Origin: Acanthosepion lycidas
Lineage: Eukaryota; Mollusca; Cephalopoda; Sepiida; Sepiidae
Direction: 5' to 3'
Assembly (NCBI GenBank): GCA_963932145.1
Contig: OZ010582.1
Location: 13,357,409-13,421,408, forward strand
Length of the DNA: 64,000 bases
The notes beneath the pieces are model-generated. The model worked only from the letters and a program-made list of their open reading frames with translations. It had not been told where the DNA came from and did no database searches. The position numbers and the translations under genes are program-made. This document shows, in pieces, positions 1 to 9,345 of the stretch. Numbering within the stretch: the stretch's first letter is position 1; every line of letters starts with the position of its first letter.

Positions 1-1180
1 GCTATCTTTCAAATCTTTTTTCCGTTAATTCTGTATTCCTTCAGTCTAATGGATAGTTGCAATTTAAATTCTTTGTAATTCTTCCAAACTCTTTTATTTC
101 ATTAAGGAAAATACATGAAGAAATGGAAATGGATAAAGAAATGCCTGAAATTTTTATATCAAGTTAAACACAAAATTTTCCAAAAAAAAAAAAAGAAAGA
201 AAAAGAAAAAAAGAAATGCTAACTCTTTTTCAATTTTCTTTTAACGCAAAAAAGCAACGGTTGTAAAGATTTCTATGATCTCCTTACATTTCGAATATTT
301 CCTTCTTTCGTTTTATCTGGACAATTCAGCAAATCCAATCATGTTTCTTTTTTTTTTTTCTATTCCTTTCACCTAACTTCCTATTTTACTTGTGTTTTCT
401 TTGTACGATGAATTTATCAATATTTTCTACAATTTTATAAATATTAATAATTCTCAATCAGAGAAAATATTTCTGATGACTCAATAACTTGTTCAACGCA
501 ATCTTATCTCCCGATCGGCAAGAATGGAATATGTAAAAGCAAAACTCGAGAAACCTATCAGCAGTTATACCTAAAGCCTTCAAATAGACAATGACGTCAT
601 TCTAACGGAAGAGGGCTTTATTCGCATCCACTTCGTTTAGGAGCACACCTGCTCGCGGGACATTTATCAATAATTCCACGCAAATTTCTAAATATCATCA
701 TGAAATGTTTCATCCTTAAGGTTTAAAATGAAGAAATGTATGATAAAAAGCATCATGAGGCTGCTAAGCGTCCCTGTTGACAAATATATTTCTGATATTC
801 ACCTATCAAATGTAGTTTTCTTAATTCAGGGAATTTTCAAGTTGATATCAGTATTTATTTTTAATTCCATATAATTTTCGACTAAGATTATGTCCCTTCA
901 TAGCTTTTATTAATTATTTAAAAATTGCAGTGATTTATTCTGAAATATATTGTCGTGTTTTTTCTGTTAAATTAATTTGTTTTCCTCCTAGACTGAGGAC
1001 CCCGTCCAGCATACTATAGAGCCCTGGAAGAAATAGATTATTGCCTTTTCCGAATACGCCATTGCGAAATGAACTTAATACAATCGACTGGAATTTTAAC
1101 CCATACGTAGATGTAGGTGATCACAACTCTCCTGAGATTCATTTACTTATCATCTGTGAATTGTCATTATTTTTTAAAGT
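1..1180. other. AT-rich stretch, no gene recognised
   Basis: No protein-like open frame, RNA gene or terminal repeat was seen. The only structure is a homopurine A/G run around 180-216 and T-rich runs near 345-360. Confidence 0.6.
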
Positions 1181-1253
1181 CATTTCACCCCAAGCAAGGT
1201 GGAATGCCACTAATAATGAATGGGTTACAGAGAGTGAAGGTATGAGAAACTAC
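1181..1253 (-). mobile_element. 3'-end fragment of jockey-like LINE
   Basis: The stretch containing TTTCACCCCAAGCAAGG followed by a line rich in ATGCCACTA and GGGTTACAGAGAGTG matches, on the same strand, the 3' ends of the LINE copies at about 5.9, 20.97 and 50.55 kb. It is read on the minus strand as the last codons and 3' end of the element. Only about 70 bases survive, so it is a 5'-truncated or eroded insertion. The surrounding plus-strand frame (1041-1262) is not a gene. Confidence 0.7.
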
Positions 1254-2752
1254 TGGGGATAGAGCTATGGTTCCCCTACCGATTTTGGGCCATGCTTAAA
1301 TTTGGTATTTCTAAAATTCTGGTGTTCCCCTCTAATATTTAATTCTTGCATGTATGCCAGTTACACATGTACCTACATACTCACAAAATATTTTTATATA
1401 TGCATACTGCATATGCATCTTTAGTATTAACATTAACACTCAAACTCACTAGAAAACAATCCACTGTTAATAGCTCATTCTCGAATTGCCTTCTTATTCT
1501 GTTGGTATAGTAAGCCGAAGGGTTCACATTCTACATACGCCCAACAAAAATATTACCATGCCCCTCCGGTGGGGGATGCGCCCCACGTTGAGAATATATG
1601 GGTATAAAGGGTTTTGAACAGGAGTTTAGGTTTATCCCATGTTCCCTGTGTAGTACTGGGTTTCCGGACCCTTCTGAAGTTTACTTCCACACTATATTTC
1701 TATCATCGACTGAACTATGAAATGAAATTCACTAATTAAATATTGACCTATACAAGTCTAGATTCAGCTGTTATCTTTCCTACATAGTTCTAAGAACTTT
1801 ACTTTTTGCCCTTTCTCATGTTTATACAGCATCAACAGTAACCGTCTACATTGAGCGGCTCTTGGACCATGTATTGCGTGAACATTAGTAAAATATGTCA
1901 TGCGTCAACCTTTATTTAGCCTACATATGATGATAATATACACTTTTACCCCCTTCTTGCACGCGTCTACAAAAATTTCCTTTAGTAAACCCTCTTCGTT
2001 TTGGGGGTTTTGGACATTGTAATGTGTGAGCAATAGTATAAAACACGTGCCACTTTATGTACAACAAATTTTATCTACAACTGATCACTGTGAATTTTCA
2101 TCCCCTTGGGAACCTTTCGACTCTAATTATGTCTTAACAAAAGTAATAAATATAAAAAATAATTATGTTTTTATAGAACGGTGTAGCAGAATGGAGATGT
2201 ATGCCAAGAAGTTTCTCGTCGTAAAAATTTAGATTCTTAGCGGAAGAAACAGAAACAGTTAATATTGTTTTATACCAAACAACAAAGGCCCTCAGAAATG
2301 CCAGACATCGTCGATTGTCATTATCATTTCATTCCGATAGACATTATCAGCAAGAAAACACACTTGGCGTTCATCTCCGTCCATCTTATACTCAACCAAA
2401 TATTTTTCTGCTTTTTTATCACCGTCGAAAACTTCTACTGCAGCCGAATTTCACCTGCTTGTCTCGTCTGCAAATTTCCACTTTTTCCTTATTATTTCTT
2501 TGAAGTGTTTTGTTCTTTCACTGTGGTTTCTTTTTAAGTAGATTCATAAGGATTTACAGACGAAAAACAAATAGCAATGGATGAAGCATTTAGTGAGTTA
2601 ATAGTCAGCGAGAGAAACTTCTAATCAGCTTCTTAACGAATTTCCACGATAAAGCCTCACTGCTTTATCAAAGTTTTGCGTGTGTATAGGAGTACCTCAT
2701 TACTGTACTGAATTCCATGCTCCAGCACAGATAATATTCACTTACATATTAT

Positions 2753-2756
<4 letters not shown>
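1254..2756. other. Unassigned sequence
   Basis: No recognisable gene. A short GC-rich patch near 1560-1600 (CCCCTCCGGTGGGGGATGCG) stands out against the AT-rich background and can form a small hairpin. Short open frames at 2026-2232 and 2265-2537 have no recognisable motif. Confidence 0.5.

Positions 2757-2801
<45 letters not shown>
2757..2801. repeat. (AT)n microsatellite
   Basis: Uninterrupted AT dinucleotides that abut the outer edge of the foldback SINE element immediately to the right. Confidence 0.97.
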
Positions 2802-2806
<5 letters not shown>

Positions 2807-2813
2807 GGACAAA

Positions 2814-3240
2814 GTCCGACAGTTATATTACGACATTTTTATGTTTAAAATTATTTTTATAGATACAAATATGCTCTGTTTATAAAAATGTCTTAAAATA
2901 ATTGTCGGACTTCATAATGTGTGACGACATTTGTTTACATTTGATAGGCCATGAACAAACATGAATATACCTGAGAGATTCATGGAATATTGAAGTTTAA
3001 ATACAGTAAATTCGACTTTGCTAACCTAACGCTCCTTCGTGGCCAAATCGGTAACGGCACGTCGAGCTAAATGACGGTTCCGTATAGGACACAGGTTCGA
3101 ATCCTGTCAGAGGACGAAAATTTTCTGTGAAAATTTCTCAGGCATTCAGGCCGGTAAATGTTGATTAATACTGTTTATTATAAACAGAGCTTTTACTTAA
3201 ATATTTGTATCTATAAAAAGAATGTTAAACATAAAAATAT
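2814..3240 (+). mobile_element. Foldback tRNA-SINE element, copy A
   Basis: The right part is a tRNA-derived SINE on the plus strand, with an A-box-like TGGCCAAATCGGT at 3040-3052 and a B box GGTTCGAATCC at 3094-3104. Its tail runs through ATAAACAGAGC and ATTTGTATCTATAAAAAG. The left edge (2814-2884) carries the same tail inverted, so the locus has inverted terminal arms with the left arm's tRNA part deleted. Between the arms lies a spacer (GAGAGATTCATGGAA, TTTAAATACAGTAAATTCGAC) shared with the copies at 45.1-45.4 kb and 61.7-62.3 kb. The tRNA-like part is not a functional tRNA gene: the cloverleaf is imperfect and it sits inside a repeat. Confidence 0.75.
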
Positions 3241-3666
3241 ATGTATATATATGATATTGTGTACTTAATTCCATAAATACAGCATAACTTAAAATTATAT
3301 TTCTTGTTTGTCTATTTCTCTCTCTATCTATCTATCTATATATATGAATATAGAAAATCCGTTGGCAAGTCATCCAAGTAGATCGTAATATTATAAATTA
3401 TCCCTATTAAAAGGAATCCTCAAAAGAGAGCTCAATATATTATAGAGTATATAAATGAATTACATACAAGTGAAACTCAATTGTGCTCCATTTCCTTTAT
3501 CTACAACCTTAAAACCTGTTCTTCTTCCTAACTTTAATGAATACATTTTCTTATATAATTTTTCCTATTCGAACAAGAGCTAATTATTTTAAATATAGGT
3601 CAGTTTTAATCATCAACCCTTTTTAACGTTTTTTGGGTTTTTTTTTTTTTTGGCGATATTAGTATA
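3241..3666. other. Unassigned AT-rich sequence
   Basis: Contains short TA and TATC runs near 3235-3345. No gene or element boundary was recognised. Confidence 0.5.
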
Positions 3667-3796
3667 GTGATTTTCCAAGCATAGCTTAGAAATGGAACAA
3701 TGCCGATAGTAAGGGGCACCCAGTGAGGATCGAACTCATTACTCATTCGTAATTGTTCTAGCGAGACAAGCTTGCCCACAAGTACACCCACTGCCG
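3667..3796 (-). mobile_element. tRNA-like short SINE (copy 1)
   Basis: Read on the minus strand it carries a B-box-like GAGTTCGATCC followed by TCACTGGGTGCCCC, and it ends in CTTGGAAAATCAC. The same ~133-bp unit occurs at 45919-46051, where its ends are fixed by a target-site duplication. The right edge is less certain here because the head sequence differs from that copy. This is a SINE, not a usable tRNA gene. Confidence 0.75.
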
Positions 3797-4261
3797 AGAC
3801 TTGTATATGTTATGACTTCCGTTTCCCCTTAGTGTCACTTTTCCTTTTTTTTTTCTCCATCTCTAGTAATTTCCCTTATTTGTTGTACAGGTTAAATGAA
3901 GTTCAAATGTTTGAAGCCATCCCTGGTAATCTTTTAAATTGACCCCAAAAATAGTTGTTTCTCTTACTTTAAATAAATGAAAATGATTATATATGGTTCA
4001 AAATAAAGTTAGATTTGATTTTTATTAGAAATTTAATCATGACAAAAACGTAAAAGCATTTTATGATTAAATGCAGGTCAGGTCACAATATCGGTCATCA
4101 GCGCAAATTTTTCTCATTCGTTGAAAAAATTTCTCAAAGTTTTGATAATTTATTCCATTCTTTTCTCAATCACTCTAAAAGCCCTCCCTCATTTTTTTTC
4201 ACGCTTCTGTCACGTTCATTCCATGCTAATTCTAGGGGTGTCTTCAAACCTTTGAGCTGGA
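3797..4261. other. Unassigned sequence
   Basis: No gene recognised. A short frame at 4063-4269 shows no known motif. Confidence 0.5.
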
Positions 4262-4269
4262 GTGTGTGA

Positions 4270-4342
<73 letters not shown>
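4262..4342. repeat. (GT)n-(AT)n microsatellite
   Basis: A short GT run grades into a long AT tract that ends exactly at the left edge of the Tigger-like element, consistent with a TA target site within the AT tract. Confidence 0.95.
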
Positions 4343-4345
<3 letters not shown>

Positions 4346-5071
4346 GAACCCTTCTTCACGATTTGAATTCGTCAATGAAGCCCGTTCGTAACTCGAAATT
4401 TTCAAAAACCGAAGCTATTTTTTCCCATAGGAATGAATGTAAAATGGATTAATCCGTTACGGGTTCGAAGATGATTGATTATTTAAAATTTACCAACAAT
4501 ACTTTGTGCACAAGTTTATACACAAAACTAATGAAAATCATTAAATCTCATAAATAAATGAATAGTCCCATTACTGAAGAGATAAAATATAGACCAAAAT
4601 TTTAATTTTACCTTACCTGTAACTAGGAGAGTTGAAGGCGTAAGTGGAAGGGAAGGAAAGAGATGTTATTATTTGGAAAGGGGAAGGAAAGACATGATCG
4701 TCTCTTTATAAGAATAGTATAAAAAGTTGATTTTGCCATATGAAACTGAATAGGAAGTAACAATACCATGAACAATTGTTTTTCTTTTTACTTTTCTTTT
4801 TCCTTTACCAGTATCAGTGCTAGCTTTCTTTGGAGCCATGACTGAGGACTAATGAAGAGACAAAAAAGGGACAGTAGAATAAAATTGGAAAATAAAAGCA
4901 CAAGACAACAAACGAATGTATACAACGCGACGGTCGACTAAAAAAAATGATGCTGTTCGAGAACCGGAATTTTGTTTGATAACCGAGGCATTTTCACATC
5001 GAATTTTCTGTTCGGAAACCTATTTGGCCGACATGTGACATGTGAGACGTTCAAGAACCGAGGTTACCCGG
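4343..5071 (-). mobile_element. Non-autonomous Tigger/pogo-like DNA transposon
   Basis: The left end reads GTGGAACCCTTCTTCACGA and the right end, complemented, reads CCGGGTAACCTCGGTTCTTG, so the ends are degenerate inverted repeats. Both are flanked by TA. Inside the left end, CCCATAGGAATGAATGTAA and ATTAATCCGTTACGGG resemble the subterminal sequence of Tigger/pogo elements (family knowledge). A short relic of a transposase start lies in the middle on the minus strand. At ~730 bp the element is far too short to encode a full transposase of about 450-600 residues, so it is a deletion derivative. Confidence 0.7.
4669..4839 (-). pseudogene. Relic of transposase N-terminus in Tigger-like element
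   Basis: A 56-residue minus-strand frame starts MAPKKASTDTGKGKRKVKRK, a lysine/arginine-rich leader of the kind seen at the start of Tigger/pogo transposases just before the helix-turn-helix domain. It runs to a stop after SFLPLSK without any helix-turn-helix or DDE core, so it is a truncated remnant. The first ATG of the frame is used as start because the basic run follows it directly. The assignment depends on the enclosing terminal repeats and the basic leader, and there is no intact domain to confirm it. Confidence 0.5.
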
Positions 5072-5072
5072 T

Positions 5073-5082
<10 letters not shown>

Positions 5083-5126
<44 letters not shown>

Positions 5127-5127
5127 A
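5083..5127. repeat. (AT)n-(GT)n microsatellite
   Basis: AT dinucleotides followed by GT dinucleotides, just right of the Tigger-like element. Confidence 0.95.
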
Positions 5128-5371
5128 TAGATTAATGGATTAATTTATTCTGACATTTTTATTACTTTGAATGATATTTGAGTAGATGCTTATCATTTTA
5201 AATAGACACTCCATTTTATTTATTAAACAGTGTGTACGATGTCTACTGCGCATTGAAGTAAACAAATGCATTCCTCTGCACAGGTTTTCCTTACGAAGCT
5301 TTCTCGAAGGCAGAGGCAAATAGACGTATTACGCTTTAAATTACAAATAGCCATTATTATAACGTCTCCAG

Positions 5372-5373
<2 letters not shown>

Positions 5374-5416
<43 letters not shown>
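5374..5416. repeat. (AT)n microsatellite
   Basis: AT tract abutting a dispersed repeat on its right side. The frames on both strands through it encode only Tyr-Ile repeats. Confidence 0.95.
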
Positions 5417-5419
<3 letters not shown>

Positions 5420-5475
5420 CTCGACTCTCCCGTCGAATTCGACGTATGAGGGCCAAGCAGATGAGTTCCTAGGAA
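5417..5475. repeat. Dispersed repeat fragment (CTCTCCCGTC motif)
   Basis: CTCTCCCGTCGAATTCGACG followed by TATGAGGGCC recurs in diverged form at 42687-42740 (CTCTCCCGTCAGTTTCGACT, TATGAGGATC). Its class is unknown. It directly adjoins an AT tract here and a SINE fragment to the right. Confidence 0.6.
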
Positions 5476-5499
5476 AGCGACAGCCCGACAACAGCACAA

Positions 5500-5591
5500 G
5501 AAATTTGATTATAGGGGTGCAGGACCATCCACACTTTTTGAAGCCCCGATTACTACGTGACACAAGGTCCTCAAACGACCCTCCGCAGGTT

Positions 5592-5592
<1 letters not shown>
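5500..5592 (-). mobile_element. SINE 3'-region fragment
   Basis: On the minus strand it reads CTGCGGAGGGTCGTTTGAGG then ACCTTGTGTCACGTAGTA and AAAAAGTGTGGATGG. The same order occurs at 55360-55440 in the plus-strand SINE there. The tRNA-like head is missing, so this is a fragment. Confidence 0.7.

Positions 5593-5596
<4 letters not shown>

Positions 5597-5660
<64 letters not shown>
5597..5660. repeat. (AT)n microsatellite
   Basis: Pure AT tract touching the SINE fragment on its left. Confidence 0.97.
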
Positions 5661-5663
<3 letters not shown>

Positions 5664-5904
5664 CTTGTAGATTAACTCGTAACCTAACATTTTATTAAAT
5701 ATACCACATTGAATTTATAAAGACGGAACAATCTGTATTAGACAGAATATATTTTGCCACGAGGTAGACGCTTCAAAATGTAAGCCATGTAAGCTTCAAA
5801 AGTATTATGTTTTATTTTAAAATTATCTTCCTTATATGCAATTTCAAATATTAGGGAAATATTTTTTAATAGAGCAGATAGAGTATCCATAGTTGTTTTT
5901 TTTT
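5661..5904. other. Unassigned sequence
   Basis: No gene. A T10 run at its right edge is the complement of the A-rich tail of the adjacent LINE. Confidence 0.5.
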
Positions 5905-6386
5905 TTAGGCATTTCACCCCAAGCAAGGTAGGATGTCACTATTACGGAAGGGGTTACAGAATGGGAGCGAGAGTAAACAGGTGTGATAGGGGAAAGGATG
6001 AAAGGAATGAGAGAGAATATTTCAGGCCATCTGTAGAAAGACATTACATTTGAATAGTTGAATATTATAGCATTAAGATTAAGTAATAGAAAGGGAATTC
6101 CACAGATGGGAGGTCCGAGACATGAAGCTATTGGGGGAGAAGAGACGACCACATTTAAGCGTTTTGACAGTGAAAGTGTGGGGCCGTGATGCCAGTCTAG
6201 TAGCACGTTTAAATTCATGTAGTCTTGGAACTAGCGAAAGTAGCTCGTCGGAGCAGTTACCGTGAAAGTATTTATAGAAAAGACAGAGAGCGACTGAAGA
6301 CGAGATGCCAGATCAGGACCAATCACATTGCTTATCCGTCTATGGATCTTGTCGAGGACCTTAAGGCGAACATCGGGGGCACCACA

Positions 6387-6608
6387 TCATATATCGCAGC
6401 AGTATTCTAAGCAAAGGCGAATGGTTGATTTGCAGATTTGAAGGATGAACTCGGACGAGAAAAACGTTATGGCGCAACACAGGTAACCAACTTTCCTTTC
6501 GGTGGATGAAGCTACTGATCCAATGTAATTGTTCCATCTCAGGTCAGCGGCGAGTATGAGACCAAGCAGTCGTAATGAGGTGCTCTCGTGGAGTTGAGCA
6601 TCAGGCAT
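6387..6608 (-). pseudogene. C-terminal region of the same LINE protein
   Basis: The frame reads MPDAQLHESTSLRLLGLILA, then a stretch ending CLEYCCDI. This matches the conserved post-RT region of jockey-like LINEs, where LRLLGLxxxxxLxW and CLEYCCHIW are typical (family knowledge). It follows the RT fragment in order but in a different frame, with about 100 bases between, so at least one frameshift separates them. The same block, more decayed, occurs at 50642-50898. Confidence 0.85.
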
Positions 6609-6713
6609 TCTAATGGGTGGCAGGTATTGTTCCCTGTGGTGAGTAGTAGAGAGAAATTTTGTTTTAGATGTATTAAAGTTAACCAGCCAATTCCTGCTCC
6701 ACTCTACCTCTTA

Positions 6714-7379
6714 TTACAGGTCCTTTTCGAGACTAACTTTCAGCTTAGTTTTGTCAGCGATACCAGATTTGCTATTGAGGCAGGAGTAAATAGTAGTGTC
6801 GTCAGCATAGATGCCTACTTGGGAACTGATGACATCGGGGAAATCTTCAATGAATATAAGGAACAGAGTAGAGCCTAGAATTCCGTATCCCTTAATCTTA
6901 CGAGGGAGGCCGGCATGCCAAACTCTATCAAAATATTTAGAGATATCTACAGCCACGGCATGAGCTTCTCCTTTATTGTGGAGTGCTTGGTAAACAATTT
7001 CAGTTAAGATCGTGAGCACATCAGTTGTAGAACGGGCAAAGCGGAAAACATATTGCTTATCAGAGAGCAGATCATGGGATATAAGGTTATTAACCACTTC
7101 GGTGTTAATTAACGCTTCAAAGACTTTGCAGAAGAGTGGTAGGAGACTAATTGGTCGGTAGTTAGATCGGTCAGAAGTGTCTCCAGAGTTTTTTAAGATA
7201 TGTACAATAGATGAGGACATCCAGCAGGCTGGAAAGCAAGATTCATTGAGGCAGTAGTTATATAATTTGGAAAGGGCAGGAGCTAGTTCAGGAGCACATA
7301 TCTTCAAAACAATGGCTAGTATCTTGTCGACAACCCTAGCGTTATGGGAGTCTAATTTTGAGATGATGTCCAATTCCAA
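6714..7379 (-). pseudogene. Reverse transcriptase fragment of jockey-like LINE
   Basis: A 221-residue open frame carries recognisable non-LTR RT blocks: APALSKLYNYCL (about 35-46), SNYRPISLLPLFCKVFEALI (about 73-92), HAVAVDISKYFDRVWHAGL (about 139-157; the first catalytic Asp block, normally AFDRVWH, with YFDRVWH here) and GIYADDTTIYS (about 189-199; the catalytic YADD box). The residues between KIKGYGI and LGSTLFL (about 162-170) are an in-frame deletion: the usual VPQGSVLGP block before TLFL is missing. Without that segment the enzyme cannot fold normally, so this is a dead copy although the frame stays open. The product would have copied LINE RNA into DNA at the target site. Confidence 0.9.
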
Positions 7380-7490
7380 CGATGGGGTTGTGTGTAACTC
7401 TCATAATAGAGCCTCGGTCCTAGGGGGAAACCGGGTGTGGGTACACCGGATGAGTCGAGCGTTGAGTTGGAATAGAATTTACAAACACTA

Positions 7491-8088
7491 TCAACATAAG
7501 AATTCAAACTGTATGGTGACTGTAAATTTCACGCTTTAATATGACCTTCAAACGTATAGAGACGAAAATCAGTGGCAGAAAAAATTAGTGAGCTATTAGC
7601 CAATATATAAAAAGCTATAACCTTAAAACCTATAACCTTCCTTGATGTAACCTTACATCTCTATCGGAGTCGGGATTATACCTTTGTGTGTGTGTGTGTA
7701 TAAAAGACGCTCTTTAACATACGTAAATATTATTAATCACTGGGCTCAGTGCACGAGGTTATGTAAATCAAGCAACATATGCCCAATTAAAAATTGGCGC
7801 AGTATAATCTTCCTACTCTTATATGTCAGCATCCGAAGTTGATCCATTCAAATCGGACAATATGCGTAACTTTCGATAAATAACAGCAAAACTAAACTTA
7901 TAAATATGAGGCAGTTCCGACAGCAATTCGCAGTCCGCGCCCAATATATGTAGCCTTGAGCCGTACTAAGTAAATATAAAAATGATTACATGGCTGTGCA
8001 CTTCTCAACTGGATCATCTTATTTCTGCGTAATGATTTCGATTCTTCATGGAGGCTTAACATCTAACCTCTAACTCATCGGGGAAAAT

Positions 8089-8091
<3 letters not shown>
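7491..8091. other. Unassigned sequence
   Basis: No gene or element recognised. A short GT run lies at 7685-7700. Confidence 0.5.
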
Positions 8092-8447
<356 letters not shown>

Positions 8448-8472
8448 CATATATATATATATATATATATAT
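8448..8472. repeat. (AT)n microsatellite
   Basis: Short AT tract that interrupts or separates the dispersed repeat from its continuation at 8473. Confidence 0.95.
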
Positions 8473-8600
8473 TGTCATCCGCAGACAGACTGTTTCGTTG
8501 TATAACAGTTCATCAGAGGCTAGACGTCCGATTACTTCTAGCTAGGATCGAAACCCGGCTGAATTGGCGTCAGTTGGAGATTCTACCCCTAAATGCACGT
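8473..8600. repeat. Dispersed repeat with hammerhead-like core on minus strand
   Basis: Plus strand: ATCCGCAGACAGACTGTTTC, TTCATCAGAGGCTAGACGTC and CTAGCTAGGATCGAAACCC. A related copy lies at 61500-61600. On the minus strand CTGATGA (8516-8510) is followed 13 bases later by GAAAC (8496-8492), the two conserved boxes of a hammerhead ribozyme. The stem between them is weak, so this is only a candidate. Another partial relative lies at about 8764-8815. Confidence 0.55.
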
Positions 8601-9084
8601 CTGGGATGAAGGTGAATTTAAGCGTGTTTATTTTTAGATAAACGCACATGACTGAGAGAACTTAATTCGTTTTACCAAAGAGTCTTGCATTATTAGCAGT
8701 AATAGTCACTGTTTACAAACTCACACTTCTTCCCAGAGAGCTCAACCGAAATATTTATTTTCAGGAGCATATGTATTCTCATCTACAGACAGGCTTTTCG
8801 CTGTATCACAGATATATATTGTATTTAATTATGAATTAATGATTCGGCAACGAAATGACGGATATTTGCATAAAAATGTATATAAAAAAATATTAAAGAA
8901 TATCACATGATATTTATAATAGCTAAAATATTATGAAGATAATGATATCACTAGATACAGGAGAAATTATCACCATCAGAATACCATGACATACATTGTA
9001 ACCGATTTGTAAAGATACTGAGATATATATTGACTAATTACTATACATACGTCGAAGTTCTAGAAACAATGTTAAAAATAATGT
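8601..9084. other. Unassigned sequence
   Basis: No gene seen. Contains the weak repeat relative at 8764-8815 (CTACAGACAGGCTTTTCGCT). Confidence 0.45.
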
Positions 9085-9345
9085 AACTTATAATTAACAT
9101 TTGGAAAGGGAAGTTGTAATTTCTGGAGGACAAAAGGAGGAAAGAGGTCTTGGAAAATTTGATACTCACAGGACAGATTGAAAGCAAAGTGGATGAGGGA
9201 AAATAACACATACGCTACCAAGCCATCTTGAGTAAACATGGCTGAAAAAGGTTTAGAATATATATAACAAAAGAATATTAAGAGCTTGAACGAATTGCCG
9301 AGAACAATGGAAGACGCATGGAAAATGACTGGCTGATATTCAAAA
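9085..9345 (+). mobile_element. RTE-like LINE C-terminal fragment
   Basis: Translation in broken plus frames gives RRKEVLENLILTGQIESK and later a stretch with GRRMENDW. This resembles the extreme C-terminus of RTE/BovB-clade LINE proteins, where LxNLxLTGxIxGKRxRGRQR is followed by a WRAMI-type end (family knowledge). Equivalent fragments occur at 32085, 47625 and 62900, all on the plus strand. Stop codons and frameshifts are present, so it is a relic. Confidence 0.7.

Larger units (their letters stand above)
5905..7490 (-). mobile_element. Jockey-like non-LTR retrotransposon, 5'-truncated
   Basis: The minus strand carries, in order, an RT region (7379-6714), a C-terminal conserved region (6608-6387) and a tail region (6218-5910) reading FKRATRLASR and RTSHLWNSL-type motifs in a third frame, then an A-rich 3' end near 5905. 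The parts lie in different frames, so several frameshifts separate them. The 5' endonuclease part is absent. A further stretch up to about 7490 still shows the PTPGFPP-type linker in another frame. Three other copies of the same 3' end lie in this window (1.2, 21.0 and 50.5 kb), all on the minus strand. Confidence 0.9.

Noticed and set aside
3030-3115. A tRNA gene at the B box of the foldback SINE (also 45.2, 61.9 and 62.1 kb)
   Set aside because: The same tRNA-like sequence lies in several repeat copies with a common non-tRNA tail, and the arms do not form a good cloverleaf.
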